Below, piece by piece: positions 9,327 to 18,143 of a stretch of DNA of 45,388 nt (positions are counted from its first letter, which is position 1; every line of letters starts with the position of its first letter). The position numbers and the translations under genes are program-made. The notes beneath the pieces are model-generated. The model was not told where the DNA came from. It saw only the letters and a list, made by a program, of their open reading frames with translations, and did no database searches. Origin of the DNA: Rhizobiaceae bacterium (GTDB lineage: Bacteria; Pseudomonadota; Alphaproteobacteria; Rhizobiales; Rhizobiaceae); NCBI GenBank assembly GCA_023953775.1, contig JAMLJD010000031.1, forward strand, positions 1 through 45,388, written 5' to 3'.

Positions 9327-9929
9327 ATGTACAAGGCGATTGGCCACCCCGGGTCGCGGCTCTCGCGCGTCACCTGGATGCTCGAGGAGCTCGAGCAGCC
9401 CTACGAGATCGTCAAGACCAAGCAGCATTCCGATACGATGCGACGCTACAACCCGTCGGGCAAGATGCCGGCGCTTGAAGACGGCGACGTGGTGGTGACG
9501 GATTCGGCGGCGATCTGTATCTATCTCGCCGACAAGCATCCCGAGAAGGATATGGGAGCAGACCCTGGTCCGGCAGGCCGCGCGGCAATGGACTCGTGGA
9601 TGCATTTCGCCCAGTCGGAACTCGAGGCGCCGCTGTGGAACAAGATGCGGCACAAGTTTATCCTGGCGGAGGATTTGCGTGCCGACGTGTCGAAGGCGAC
9701 GGCGCATGATTTCGCGCGCGAGGTCATGGCATTCGAGGCCAAGCTCGGAAACAGGCAGTTCGCGCTTGGCGACCGGTTCAGCGCAGCCGACGTCATTCTC
9801 GGGCATTGCGGACAATGGGCGCGCGGCGGCAAGTTCGAGATCGCCTCGGATACCGTCAACGCCTATTTCGACCGGGTGCTGTCGCGTCCGGCGCTCAAGC
9901 GCGCCAGGGAAAAGGAGGCTGCGGCGTGA
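9327..9929 (+). CDS. Glutathione S-transferase family protein
   Basis: A 200-residue protein with a thioredoxin-like N-terminal domain (about 1-75) and a helical C-terminal domain. The glutathione-site region [20 protein letters not shown] includes the cis-Pro and the Asp-Ser that bind the glutamyl part of glutathione. The first strand carries a [13 protein letters not shown] segment where a catalytic Ser is expected. The C-terminal domain has [14 protein letters not shown], the N-capping box. A GGAGG precedes the ATG. Its stop codon overlaps the ureE start by four bases, so the two are translationally coupled. The substrate is unknown. Confidence 0.92.
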   Translation: MYKAIGHPGSRLSRVTWMLEELEQPYEIVKTKQHSDTMRRYNPSGKMPALEDGDVVVTDSAAICIYLADKHPEKDMGADPGPAGRAAMDSWMHFAQSELEAPLWNKMRHKFILAEDLRADVSKATAHDFAREVMAFEAKLGNRQFALGDRFSAADVILGHCGQWARGGKFEIASDTVNAYFDRVLSRPALKRAREKEAAA

Positions 9930-10447
9930 AGCTCGACATCAAGACCGACTTCACGAAGATGCCGCGCGCCGGCGCCTTCATCCGGTATGCGGATCTACCA
10001 GCCGACAGGGCCATGCCGTTCGACGTCGCGGTGCTCGCCCATGACGAGCGGCATCTCCGTCGCAAGGTGATCGAGCTCGCCCATGGCGACAAGGTTTTCG
10101 TCGACCTGGCCGAACCCGTGGCGCTGGACAATGGCGACGTCCTGGTCCTGGACGATGGACGCCATGCCGAGATCATCGCCGGCGAGGAAGAAGTCTACGA
10201 GATCCTGGCGCGCGGCCGGCTGCATCTCGCCGAACTCTGCTGGCACATCGGCAACAGGCATCTCGCCGCACAGATCGAGGACAACCGGATCCTGATCCTG
10301 CGCGACCATGTCATCAAGGCAATGCTGGAGGGCCTGGGTGGAACGGTCACCGAGCGTTCGGAACCGTTCTCGCCCCTGCGCGGGGCGTATTCGGGACATG
10401 GCCATGGACACGACCATCACCACGGGCATGACCATCACCATCATTAG
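9926..10447 (+). CDS. ureE: Urease nickel metallochaperone UreE
   Basis: A 173-residue protein starting at GTG 9926, which overlaps the previous stop codon by four bases and has AAAGGAGG upstream. UreE delivers nickel to the UreDFG complex. Family segments: [20 protein letters not shown], then [18 protein letters not shown] with the conserved His at the dimer nickel site, and [12 protein letters not shown]. The last 16 residues are a His-rich tail ([16 protein letters not shown]) for extra nickel storage, like that of Klebsiella UreE. It lies about 1.5 kb downstream of ureC, separated by three unrelated small genes. Confidence 0.96.
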   Translation: MKLDIKTDFTKMPRAGAFIRYADLPADRAMPFDVAVLAHDERHLRRKVIELAHGDKVFVDLAEPVALDNGDVLVLDDGRHAEIIAGEEEVYEILARGRLHLAELCWHIGNRHLAAQIEDNRILILRDHVIKAMLEGLGGTVTERSEPFSPLRGAYSGHGHGHDHHHGHDHHHH

Positions 10448-10545
10448 GGTGGCGCCGTCGAGGGACGAGCGGCTTCCGGAAGTCCCGACCCCGCTTGCGA
10501 CATTTCTGGAGCGTCACGACATTTCGAGACCAAGGGAGCCGGCCG

Positions 10546-10827
10546 ATGGGATACTTCAATCCGGACAACAGGACGCGCAGCAGCCGCAATCGGCGTATCT
10601 ATGCGCTCTATGAGATCGCCTATACCGCCGTTGATTTTGCCGCGGCGCTGCTGTTCCTCATCGGCTCGTTCCTGTTCTTTTCGGAAGAGACGCAGTATGC
10701 GGCGACGTGGATGTTCGTGGTCGGATCGGCCTGCTTCGCGCTGAAGCCGACTTTGCGGCTGACGCGGGAGATACATTATGCTGCGATCGGCGATTATGAC
10801 GACCTCGCGGAGCGGCTGAACTCTTGA
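10546..10827 (+). CDS. YrhK-domain small membrane protein
   Basis: A 93-residue protein with two membrane segments ([20 protein letters not shown] and [18 protein letters not shown]) linked by a short loop ([10 protein letters not shown]). The pattern [23 protein letters not shown] and a C-terminal acidic tail matches the YrhK domain, whose function is unknown. The ATG chosen (MGYFNPDN) has AAGGGAG upstream. Its stop overlaps the ureF start by four bases, so it is translated with the urease accessory genes. A role in nickel or urease function is possible but unproven. Confidence 0.8.
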   Translation: MGYFNPDNRTRSSRNRRIYALYEIAYTAVDFAAALLFLIGSFLFFSEETQYAATWMFVVGSACFALKPTLRLTREIHYAAIGDYDDLAERLNS

Positions 10828-11474
10828 GCCTCATCCGACTCCTTGCGTGGATGTCGCCGGCTTTTCCGGTCGGATCGTTCAGCTACAGCCATGGGCTGGA
10901 GCGGGCCGTGCATGACGGACTCGTGGACGAATCGGGTGCACTGAAGGACTGGATCCACGCGCTGATTGCGCATGGCTCGGCATGGAACGACGCGGTGCTG
11001 CTCAATGAAAGCTGGCGGCGCGCCCGCGACGGCGGCGATCTCGTGGACCTTGCCGACCTCGCGGAAGCGATGGCCGGATCGCTCGAACGGCATCGCGAGA
11101 CTGTGCTGCAGGGCGCGGCATTCCTCGCCGCGGCCCGGGCCTGGCCGTCACCGGTCTTCTACCGGCTTGCCGCCGAAACGGCCTACCCCGTCGCCGTCGG
11201 CGCTGCTGCGGGCGCACATGATATCGCGGCCCGGGAGGCGACCGCCGCTTTCCTCCATGCATTCGCGTCGAACCAGGTACAGGCGGCGATCAGGCTCGGG
11301 GTCACCGGACAGGCGGACGGCGTCGGTGTCGTGGCCGCGCTCGAGCCGGCGATCGGGGAAATCGCCGACCGTGCGGCATCGTCGACGCTTGACGATCTCG
11401 GCTCGGCGACGATGATCGCGGACATCATGTCGATGCGTCACGAAACCCAGCACTCACGGCTTTTCAGGACATGA
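10824..11474 (+). CDS. ureF: Urease accessory protein UreF
   Basis: A 216-residue helical protein. UreF bridges UreD and UreG in the nickel insertion complex and gates GTP-dependent delivery. The hallmark segment [16 protein letters not shown] is near the N-terminus, with [21 protein letters not shown] and the C-terminal [14 protein letters not shown] also typical. The start is TTG 10824, inside the stop of the preceding gene (four-base overlap). The end overlaps the next gene by four bases. Length is normal for the family. Confidence 0.96.
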   Translation: MSLIRLLAWMSPAFPVGSFSYSHGLERAVHDGLVDESGALKDWIHALIAHGSAWNDAVLLNESWRRARDGGDLVDLADLAEAMAGSLERHRETVLQGAAFLAAARAWPSPVFYRLAAETAYPVAVGAAAGAHDIAAREATAAFLHAFASNQVQAAIRLGVTGQADGVGVVAALEPAIGEIADRAASSTLDDLGSATMIADIMSMRHETQHSRLFRT

Positions 11475-11911
11475 CCGCTCTCTCCCTCGTTCTCGCAGTG
11501 CCGCTGACCGTCATTGCGGCGCTGCATGCCTATTGGGGCGTCGGCGGCGTGTGGCCGGGGACGGACGAGGCGTCGTGCGCCCGTGCGATTGCCGGTTTCA
11601 AGGGGATGACGACCATGCCGTCGATCGGCGCCAGCTTCGCCGTTGCCGCGGCCCTCGTTTTCGCGCTGCTTGTCGCGCTTGCGTTGGGCGGCTGGTTCGC
11701 GGCGCCGTTCGGGCGAATCCAGCTCGCCGGCATGGCGCTTGTGATCGGCGCGATCTTTCTCGCCCGTGGTGTCATCGGGTATCTTCCGTTCTGGCGGCGG
11801 CTGACGCCTGAGCAACCTTTCGCCGACCGCGACCGGCTCTACTACTCGCCATTCTGCCTGCTTATCGGCGCAGGCTTCCTCGCCCTTTCGCTACAAGGAT
11901 TTGCCGCATGA
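11471..11911 (+). CDS. DUF3995-type membrane protein
   Basis: A 146-residue protein with four hydrophobic segments, beginning [21 protein letters not shown] and ending [18 protein letters not shown]. The HAYWGVGG...WPG opening and the YSP...LIGAGF ending are typical of DUF3995, a family of unknown function. It overlaps ureF at its start and ureG at its end, each by four bases, so it is locked into the urease accessory transcript. No metal-binding motif is obvious. Family assignment is by pattern only. Confidence 0.78.
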   Translation: MTALSLVLAVPLTVIAALHAYWGVGGVWPGTDEASCARAIAGFKGMTTMPSIGASFAVAAALVFALLVALALGGWFAAPFGRIQLAGMALVIGAIFLARGVIGYLPFWRRLTPEQPFADRDRLYYSPFCLLIGAGFLALSLQGFAA

Positions 11912-12546
11912 GTTCTCCCAACGGACCCCTCCGCATCGGCATCGGCGGCCCAGTCGGTTCGGGCAAGACCACGCTCACCGAGAAGCTCTGCAAGGCGATG
12001 CGCGACCGCTATTCGATCGCCGTCGTCACAAACGACATCTATACGCGCGAAGACGCGATGATGCTGGCGAGGCTCCAGGCGCTTCCCGAAGACCGGATCA
12101 TGGGGGTGGAGACAGGCGGATGCCCGCATACCGCGATCCGGGAGGACGCATCGATCAACCTGCAGGCGATCGCCGAGATGAACCGCCGCTTCCCCGACCT
12201 CGACGTCGTGTTCATCGAGTCCGGCGGCGACAATCTCGCGGCGACCTTTTCGCCCGACCTAGCGGATCTGACGCTCTATGTGATCTCGGTCTGCCAGGGC
12301 GGCGACATTCCGCGCAAGGGCGGGCCGGGCATCACGAGGTCGGACTTTCTCGTCATCAACAAGGCCGATCTCGCGCCGCATGTGAATGTCGATCTCGACA
12401 CGATGGAGTCTGATGCGAAAACCGCGCGTGGCGCGAAGCCCTTCGCCTTCACCGACCTGTCGCGCGGCCGGGGGGTCGATGAGGTCGTCGACTTCATCGC
12501 GCTCAACGGCGGCCTCGGCTTGGGCCAGACCCGGCTGAGCGCCTGA
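11908..12546 (+). CDS. ureG: Urease accessory GTPase UreG
   Basis: A 212-residue SIMIBI-class GTPase that drives nickel transfer to apo-urease. The P-loop is [13 protein letters not shown]; the Cys-Pro-His metal site is in [17 protein letters not shown]; the Walker B region is [18 protein letters not shown]; and the guanine-specificity motif NKAD is in [13 protein letters not shown]. All are intact. It overlaps the DUF3995-like gene by four bases. It is the last urease gene in the window; a 60-base gap separates it from the aldolase gene, which may be a new unit. Confidence 0.98.
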   Translation: MSSPNGPLRIGIGGPVGSGKTTLTEKLCKAMRDRYSIAVVTNDIYTREDAMMLARLQALPEDRIMGVETGGCPHTAIREDASINLQAIAEMNRRFPDLDVVFIESGGDNLAATFSPDLADLTLYVISVCQGGDIPRKGGPGITRSDFLVINKADLAPHVNVDLDTMESDAKTARGAKPFAFTDLSRGRGVDEVVDFIALNGGLGLGQTRLSA

Positions 12547-12606
12547 CCGGCCCCTTGCCGGCCCGCCGGCGCGGCGTCATTGTGGGTGCAAACTCGCGAG
12601 GACATC

Positions 12607-13377
12607 ATGAACGTCACCAGCATCGCCGACCCACGGCGCACCAACCTGCCCCATTATGGCGAACGCGTCGATCTCGCCGCCGCCCTGCGCTGGACCGCCC
12701 GGCTCAACATGCACGAGGCCGTCGCCAATCATTTCTCGCTGGCCGTGAACGATGACGGGACCCAGTTCCTGATCAATCCGAACATGGTGCACTTCTCGCG
12801 CGTCAAGGCGAGCGACCTGATCCTGATCGACGGTAACGACCCGACGACGATGGATCGTCCAGATGCCCCCGACCCGACCGCATGGGGGCTGCACGGGGCG
12901 ATGCACCGCAACGTGCCGCATGCGCGCTGCGTCATGCATGTCCATTCCGTCCATGCCACCGTGCTCGCCTCGCTGGCGGATTCGGTGCTGAAGCCGATCG
13001 ACCAGAATTCGGCGATGTTCCACAAGCGCCATGTCGTGGACGCGCATTATGGCGGGCTCGCCTTCGAAGACGAGGGCGAGCGCTGCTCGCAACTCTTCAC
13101 CGATGCCAGGGTCAAGGTGATGGTGATGGGCAATCACGGGGTGCTGGTCATCGGCGACAGCGCAGCCGAGACGTTCGACCGCCTCTACTATTTCGAGCGG
13201 GCCTGCGAGACCTACATCAAGGCGCTTTGGACGGGACAGCCGCTGAGGGTACTGTCCGACGCGGTGGCCGAGCGCGTCGCCAGCCAGATGGACGACTATC
13301 CGGTCGCTGCGGCGGAACGGCATCTCGGCCAGCTCAAGGCGATCCTCGACCAGGAAGGTTCGAATTACCGCGACTGA
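12607..13377 (+). CDS. Class II aldolase/adducin family protein
   Basis: A 256-residue protein of the zinc-dependent class II aldolase/adducin family. The N-terminal ANHFSLAVNDDGTQFLINP segment, the zinc site HVHSVHATVLAS (two His), and GNHGVLVIGDSAAETFDRLYYFE (third His) are the family core. Members cleave sugar phosphates such as fuculose- or ribulose-5-phosphate, or act as decarboxylases. The start at 12607 has an AGGAC-type site. It faces the next gene tail to tail with six bases between. The substrate is unknown; the neighbourhood suggests carbohydrate or sugar-acid breakdown. Confidence 0.9.
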   Translation: MNVTSIADPRRTNLPHYGERVDLAAALRWTARLNMHEAVANHFSLAVNDDGTQFLINPNMVHFSRVKASDLILIDGNDPTTMDRPDAPDPTAWGLHGAMHRNVPHARCVMHVHSVHATVLASLADSVLKPIDQNSAMFHKRHVVDAHYGGLAFEDEGERCSQLFTDARVKVMVMGNHGVLVIGDSAAETFDRLYYFERACETYIKALWTGQPLRVLSDAVAERVASQMDDYPVAAAERHLGQLKAILDQEGSNYRD

Positions 13378-13383
13378 GCGGGT

Positions 13384-14343
13384 TCAGCCACGGCTGCGCG
13401 GCACGACCTCGTAGCCGCGCTCCTCAGGTTCGTCGTCCACCATTTCGGCCGGGAAGCCTGGTGCGAGGATCGACAGCCCCGTTGCCTCTTCCAGGCGCCG
13501 GATGATGTCGTCGGAGTTGGCGCGTTCGCCATATCGGCGTTGTCCGTCGCGAAATATGTCGATCATCAGCGGCGATATCTCGAGCTGGATGCCGGCCTCC
13601 TCGGCGATCTTCTGGAACATGCCGATGTCCTTGAGTACCAGGTCCATGGTGAAGGAGATGTCGCGCGATCCGTTGAGAATGACCTGACTTTCGGTCTCGT
13701 GGACGAAGGACGTACCGGACGAAATCCGGATCGCCTCGTAGGTCGTTGCTAGATCCATGCCCGCCGCCTTCATCGTCACCAGCGCCTCGCACAGGGTCAG
13801 CAGATTGGCGGTCGCCAGGTAATTGGTCATGACCTTCAGGATCGACGCGGTTCCCAGCGGGCCGGTATGCAGCACCCGCCGGCCCAGCACGGTGAGAACC
13901 GGCAGGATCCGTTCGAATGTCTCGCGGTCGCAGCCGGCGAAAACCGATATGTTGCCGGTTGCCGCCCTGTGCACCCCGCCCGAGACCGGACAATCGACCG
14001 CGGCCGCGCCTTTTGCGGCAACCCGCGCCGCAAGCCGCCTGATCTCGGCTGCGTCCGTCGTCGACATCTCGAGCCAGATCTTGCCCGGCGCAAGCCCGGC
14101 CAAAACACCGTCCTCGGCTTCCATTACCGCAGCGGACGCCACCGGGCTGGGCAGACAGGTGATGATCAGATCGCATGTGCTCGCGAGCGCTTGAGGGCTC
14201 CCAGCCCATCTCGCGCCCTTGTCGCACAGGGCGGTCGCGGCCGTCCGGTCGAGATCGTGCACGGCGAGATCGAAGCCGTTTCTCAGAAGCGACCCGGCAA
14301 GCTTGCCGCCGAGGTTCCCCAATCCGATGACGCCTGTCTTCAT
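13384..14343 (-). CDS. NAD(P)-dependent 3-hydroxyisobutyrate dehydrogenase-like oxidoreductase
   Basis: A 319-residue beta-hydroxyacid dehydrogenase. The Rossmann dinucleotide motif GVIGLGNLGGKLAGSL is at the very N-terminus, the substrate-site motif VDCPVSGGVHRAATGN is in the middle, and the catalytic Lys is in SILKVMTNYLATANLL. The ATG at 14343 has GGAGGG eight bases upstream. The family oxidises small hydroxyacids such as 3-hydroxyisobutyrate, tartronate semialdehyde and related compounds. It lies at the downstream end of a minus-strand set with the kinase and isomerase genes, 68 bases after the kinase. The substrate is not readable. Confidence 0.92.
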   Translation of the reverse strand: MKTGVIGLGNLGGKLAGSLLRNGFDLAVHDLDRTAATALCDKGARWAGSPQALASTCDLIITCLPSPVASAAVMEAEDGVLAGLAPGKIWLEMSTTDAAEIRRLAARVAAKGAAAVDCPVSGGVHRAATGNISVFAGCDRETFERILPVLTVLGRRVLHTGPLGTASILKVMTNYLATANLLTLCEALVTMKAAGMDLATTYEAIRISSGTSFVHETESQVILNGSRDISFTMDLVLKDIGMFQKIAEEAGIQLEISPLMIDIFRDGQRRYGERANSDDIIRRLEEATGLSILAPGFPAEMVDDEPEERGYEVVPRSRG

Positions 14344-14411
14344 GTTGCCCTCCGGTCCCGGTGTTGAAGCACGCCGGGCGCCTGAAAGGCCACTCGCAAA
14401 ACGACGTGTCC

Positions 14412-15026
14412 TTATGCTTTCAGGACGGTGTCGGGTGCCCGGCGCTGACGCATGACACGCTCGGCGTTGGGAAGATCGTTGCCCGCCGCCCTGGCGCGGG
14501 CCGCGTCGGGGGCAAGGCCGTGATCGAGCCATCGCTGGACAAGGCGCCTTTCGAGTTCGGCGCGAGGAACGTCGAGATAGACTGTGTGGTCGAACAGATT
14601 GGCCAGCCCGTACCACGGACTTTCGTCCATCAGCAGGTAGTTCCCCTCGACGAGGACGAAGCGGACATCGCTTGCGACGACCGCCGCGCCGGCGCGGGCT
14701 AGGTCCGCCTCGCGGTCGAAATGCGGCACGGCGACGTCGGCATCGGCCTTGCGCAACCGTTCGAGCAGATGGCGCAGGCCGTCGAAATCGAAGCTCTCCG
14801 GCGCACCCTTGCGCTCCATCATTCCCAACGCCTGGAGCACGGCGTTGTCATAGTGAAAGCCGTCCATCGGCACCACCGCGGCACTTCCCTCCGGCAGCAG
14901 CGGCAGCAGAGCTTCGGCAAAGGTCGACTTGCCAGCGCCGGGCGGACCGGCAATGGCGACGATCAGCCGTTTTCCGCCAGCGGCCTTGCGGAACAGAAGC
15001 GCTGCAAGATGGGCGATCTCGGACAT
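14412..15026 (-). CDS. P-loop kinase of the uridine kinase/phosphoribulokinase type
   Basis: A 204-residue nucleoside- or sugar-kinase-like protein. The Walker A motif is AIAGPPGAGKSTFAEAL; then VPMDGFHYDN, which carries the conserved Asp and His, ESFDFDGLRHLLERL, the phrase VPHFDREADL, and VLVEGNYLLMDESPWYGL. This set is typical of bacterial proteins annotated as nucleoside/nucleotide kinase family, related to fructose transport system kinase FrcK. The start at 15026 has GAGGGTGAC upstream and follows the isomerase gene with one base between, so they are translationally coupled. Because it is paired with a lyxose-type isomerase, a ketose is a plausible substrate (inference). Confidence 0.88.
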   Translation of the reverse strand: MSEIAHLAALLFRKAAGGKRLIVAIAGPPGAGKSTFAEALLPLLPEGSAAVVPMDGFHYDNAVLQALGMMERKGAPESFDFDGLRHLLERLRKADADVAVPHFDREADLARAGAAVVASDVRFVLVEGNYLLMDESPWYGLANLFDHTVYLDVPRAELERRLVQRWLDHGLAPDAARARAAGNDLPNAERVMRQRRAPDTVLKA

Positions 15027-15027
15027 G

Positions 15028-15723
15028 TCACCCTCCCGCGCCGAGCCATTTTTCATAGTCGGAGACGAGAAGACGGCTCGGCTCGACATCTTCCTCGACA
15101 TCGGCGAACCGGCTGATCGGCTCGGCGAAGACATTGTCCGTCTCGTCGTCGTTGACCGTCGAGACCTCGCCGATCAGAACATCGCGTTCCTCGCCCCAGA
15201 AGGCATGCCAGACGCCCGGCAGCAACGTCACGCTCTCGCCCGGCGCAAGCCTCAATATGCCACCCGGCTCCAGCGTGCGCCGGATGCCGTCCGTCGGCAC
15301 GTTGACCGGCATGTCACGATCGATCGCGCCGTCCGGCGTCGACATGTAGAGCTTCAGGGCCAGAGTGCCGCCACCGCGATTGATGATGTCCTCGGCCTTG
15401 AGGTCGTGGCGGTGCATCGGCGCGAGCTGGTCGCGCCGCGCGATCATGATCTTCTCGGCGTAGAGCATGCCCCTGCCGCGGGCGAGATCCGCGGCGTCGC
15501 CATTGCGGACGGTGAACAGGAACAGGCCTAGATTGTCGAAATCGCCCTTGCCGTAGTCTGTGATGTCCCAGCCGAGCCTCGCGTCGATGATGCCCGAAAG
15601 GTCCGAAGCGCGTTTCTTCATCTCGGATGGCGAGAGATCGGCAAAAGGCGGAAGCACGTAGCCGAAGGACCGGATGAAATCGTCCGCAGCGGCGAGGATG
15701 TCGTTTATGGTGGATCGTTTCAT
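15028..15723 (-). CDS. D-lyxose/D-mannose isomerase-like cupin enzyme
   Basis: A 231-residue cupin-type protein of the D-lyxose/D-mannose family sugar isomerases. The metal-site region APMHRHDLKAEDIINRGGGT (two His and a Glu) and the second His in LLPGVWHAFWGEE match the manganese cupin site of characterised D-lyxose isomerases. The N-terminal helix part INDILAAADDFIRSFGYVLPP and the segment DITDYGKGDFDNLGLFLFTV are also typical. Such enzymes convert D-lyxose to D-xylulose or D-mannose to D-fructose. It precedes the kinase gene by one base. The exact sugar is unknown. Confidence 0.88.
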   Translation of the reverse strand: MKRSTINDILAAADDFIRSFGYVLPPFADLSPSEMKKRASDLSGIIDARLGWDITDYGKGDFDNLGLFLFTVRNGDAADLARGRGMLYAEKIMIARRDQLAPMHRHDLKAEDIINRGGGTLALKLYMSTPDGAIDRDMPVNVPTDGIRRTLEPGGILRLAPGESVTLLPGVWHAFWGEERDVLIGEVSTVNDDETDNVFAEPISRFADVEEDVEPSRLLVSDYEKWLGAGG

Positions 15724-15797
15724 GCCGTGTGACCGCCGGATCATCTCTGCGGGCACGCTAGCGCAAGGCAGCGCCCTCCGCAAAGGGCTGAAACGAC

Positions 15798-15824
15798 ACC
15801 GGCCGGGGACAAGCCCCGGCCGGT
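15798..15824 (-). terminator. Perfect 11-bp stem-loop after the TRAP binding-protein gene
   Basis: Two 11-base arms (ACCGGCCGGGG and its exact complement) with a five-base loop lie 22 bases past the stop of the TRAP binding-protein gene on the minus strand. The sequence after it on that strand (GTCGTTTCAG) is only weakly T-rich, so it may be an imperfect intrinsic terminator or an RNA-stabilising hairpin. It separates this gene from the isomerase gene. Confidence 0.55.
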
Positions 15825-15846
15825 TCGCGACGATCATATGACCGTG

Positions 15847-16878
15847 CTACATTCCGTCAGAGTGTTTCTGGATCAGCGACCGGGCTTCTTCGACGAGCAT
15901 CTTGCCGTCCATGCCCTTGGCATCCATCTCCGCCGTCCACTTGTCGATCAGCGGTCCCGCGGCATCCTTCCAGCGCTGAGTTTCGGCCTCGTCGAGCGTG
16001 ATGATGTTGTTGCCCAGGCCCTGGGCTATCTTCAACCCGACCGCGTCGCCGCCATCCATCACCTTGCCGAACATGGCCGCCGTCTCGGCACCGGAATTGT
16101 CGTCGATGACCTTTTTCAGGTCATCCGGCAACCCGTCGTATGCGTCCTGGTTCATCGCGAAGACGAAAGTCTGCGTGTAGAGGCCGTTCTTGCCCGAGAA
16201 ACCGGTATGGTTCTTCACCAGCTCCGCCACCTTGAGGGCCGGCGTCACTTCCCAGGGAATCGTGGTCGCGTCGATCACGCCCTTTGACAGGGCCTCGGAC
16301 ACAGCAGGAACCGGCATGCCGACTGGCTCGGCCCCCAGCGCCACCAGCATCTCGTTGATGACGCGCGATCCGCCGCGTATCTTGAGGCCGGCCATGTCCT
16401 CGAGCTTGTTGACCGGCGTCTTGGAATGGATGAGGCCGGGGCCGTGCGTGTGCCAGGCGATGACCTTCACGCCGGCAAATTCGTCCATGCAGTGCTTCTC
16501 GCAATATTCCTGAAAGGCACGCGAGGTGGCCTCGCCATTGGTCATGACGAAGGGAAGCTCGAATGCCTCGGTAGACGGGAAGCGGCCGGGCGTATAGCCG
16601 ATGACCGTCCATATCAGGTCTACGACGTGGTCCTTGGCCTGGTCGAAGAGCTGCGGCGGCGCGCCGCCCAGCGCCATGGCGTTGTAGAGTTCGATCTTGA
16701 TACGGCCGCCGCTGTCGGCCTCGACCTTCTGAGCCCAGGGCGTCAGCGCCTTGGCCGGGATCGTCGCCTGCGGTGGCAGCATCTGATGCAGCCTCAAGGT
16801 GACGTCCTGCGCTACCGCCGCGACCGTCATCGCGCCGAGCGCGACGGCCGCGAGCATGAGTGATTTCATTTTGGACAT
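15847..16878 (-). CDS. TRAP transporter solute-binding protein, DctP family
   Basis: A 343-residue periplasmic binding protein. A signal peptide (MKSLMLAAVALGAMTVAAVA, cleavage before QDVTLRL) is followed by the DctP fold. Family marks are KIELYNAMALGGAPPQLFDQ, the conserved-Arg segment LKIRGGSRVINEMLVALGAEP and PVPAVSEALSKGVIDATTIPWE. The Arg of KIRGG usually salt-bridges a carboxylate ligand, so an organic acid is likely. The start has GGAGG eight bases upstream. No DctQ or DctM membrane subunit is found in the window, so this is an orphan or its partners are elsewhere. Upstream lies an inverted repeat in a shared intergenic region. Confidence 0.93.
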   Translation of the reverse strand: MSKMKSLMLAAVALGAMTVAAVAQDVTLRLHQMLPPQATIPAKALTPWAQKVEADSGGRIKIELYNAMALGGAPPQLFDQAKDHVVDLIWTVIGYTPGRFPSTEAFELPFVMTNGEATSRAFQEYCEKHCMDEFAGVKVIAWHTHGPGLIHSKTPVNKLEDMAGLKIRGGSRVINEMLVALGAEPVGMPVPAVSEALSKGVIDATTIPWEVTPALKVAELVKNHTGFSGKNGLYTQTFVFAMNQDAYDGLPDDLKKVIDDNSGAETAAMFGKVMDGGDAVGLKIAQGLGNNIITLDEAETQRWKDAAGPLIDKWTAEMDAKGMDGKMLVEEARSLIQKHSDGM

Positions 16879-16905
16879 GCACAATCCTCCCATTCTGCGA
16901 TTATT

Positions 16906-16920
16906 GTTATATGATAGAAC
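16906..16920. promoter_or_regulatory. 15-bp imperfect inverted repeat in the divergent promoter region
   Basis: GTTATATGATAGAAC has seven-base arms around a central G with six of seven positions paired. It lies 27 bases upstream of the TRAP binding-protein start and about 80 bases upstream of the MetE-like gene, in the AT-rich middle of the 123-base divergent gap. Sites of this size and form are bound by GntR-type regulators of uptake operons, but no such regulator gene is in the window. Confidence 0.35.
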
Positions 16921-17001
16921 TGTTTTCCCTGCCAGCACTTTCCTTTCTGGCCGTGCTGACGGGCAGATCATAGCCAGGGACACCGCAAACCGGAGGACAC
17001 C

Positions 17002-18129
17002 ATGACCGCGGCACAACCACCCTATCGCGCCGACCACGTCGGCAGCCTGCTCAGGCCGGAAAGCGTGAAGATGGCGCGCAAGCGCCACTACGAAGACGAC
17101 AAGATGGACGCGGCAGAAATGGCTGCGATCGAAGACGATGCGATCCGCGACGTCATCCGGCAGCAGGAAGATGCCGGCCTGCTTGCGGTAACCGACGGCG
17201 AGTTCCGGCGGTCTTTCTGGCATTACGATTTCATGGGCGGGCTGACCGGCCTGGAACTGGAGGAGCGCGACCCTGAGGATGGCGTCGCCTTCCATGGCGT
17301 GAAGCTGCGTCCCGTCTTCCCGGTGATCCGCGAGCGGCTCGACTTCCCGGACGACCATCCGATGCTCGACCACTTCCGATTCGTCGCCGCCAACACCAAG
17401 GTGACGCCGAAAATCTCGATACCGGGACCAAGTGTCTGCCACTTCAGAACCGCGAAGGCGGACATCCATCCGAAGGAATACGAGGACGTCGAGGCGCTGT
17501 TTGCGGACCTGACCAGCACCTATGCGAAGGCCGTGCGCGCCTTCTACGATGCCGGCTGCCGCTATCTCCAGATGGACGACATCTATTTCGCCTATCTGTG
17601 CGACCCCAAGATCCGGGCGCAGAAACAGGCAGAGGGAATGGATCCCGACTGGCTGATCTCGCGCTATGCCCGGATGATGCACGACGCGATCGACGGCCGC
17701 CCGGACGACATGCTGATCGCCATGCATATGTGCCGCGGCAATTTCCAGTCGACATGGGTGGCGGAAGGCGCATACGACCCGGCCGCCGACGCGATCTTCA
17801 ACCAGACCGGCATCGACATTTACTTCATGGAGTACGACACCGACCGGGCCGGCGGGCTGGAGCCGCTGCGGCTGCTGCCGAAGGGAAGCAAGCGGGTGCT
17901 GCCCGGCTTCATAACGACCAAGACCGGCGAACTCGAATCTATCGACGATCTGAAGCGTAAATTCGACGCGGCATCGAAATTCGCCGACATTGGCCAACTG
18001 GGCATCGCGCCGCAGTGCGGCTTCGCCTCGACCGAGGAAGGCAACAAGATCACCACCGACGACCAGCGGCGCAAGCTCGATCTGGTGGTCAGGACCGCCG
18101 AAGCGGTCTGGGGCGGCGTCGACAAATAG
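17002..18129 (+). CDS. MetE-like (cobalamin-independent methionine synthase family) protein
   Basis: A 375-residue protein equivalent to the C-terminal catalytic barrel of MetE. Conserved parts are PYRADHVGSLLRP at the N-terminus, VTDGEFRRSFWHYDF, KISIPGPSVCHFR, the zinc ligands His242 and Cys244 (MHMCRGN) and Cys339 (PQCGFAST). Short MetE-like proteins of this kind are methyltransferases that lack the N-terminal barrel; some serve other thiol or C1 methyl transfer reactions, so methionine synthesis is not certain. A GGAGG lies seven bases before the ATG. It is divergent from the TRAP binding protein gene. Confidence 0.9.
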   Translation: MTAAQPPYRADHVGSLLRPESVKMARKRHYEDDKMDAAEMAAIEDDAIRDVIRQQEDAGLLAVTDGEFRRSFWHYDFMGGLTGLELEERDPEDGVAFHGVKLRPVFPVIRERLDFPDDHPMLDHFRFVAANTKVTPKISIPGPSVCHFRTAKADIHPKEYEDVEALFADLTSTYAKAVRAFYDAGCRYLQMDDIYFAYLCDPKIRAQKQAEGMDPDWLISRYARMMHDAIDGRPDDMLIAMHMCRGNFQSTWVAEGAYDPAADAIFNQTGIDIYFMEYDTDRAGGLEPLRLLPKGSKRVLPGFITTKTGELESIDDLKRKFDAASKFADIGQLGIAPQCGFASTEEGNKITTDDQRRKLDLVVRTAEAVWGGVDK

Positions 18130-18143
18130 CGACCGGCGGGCGC

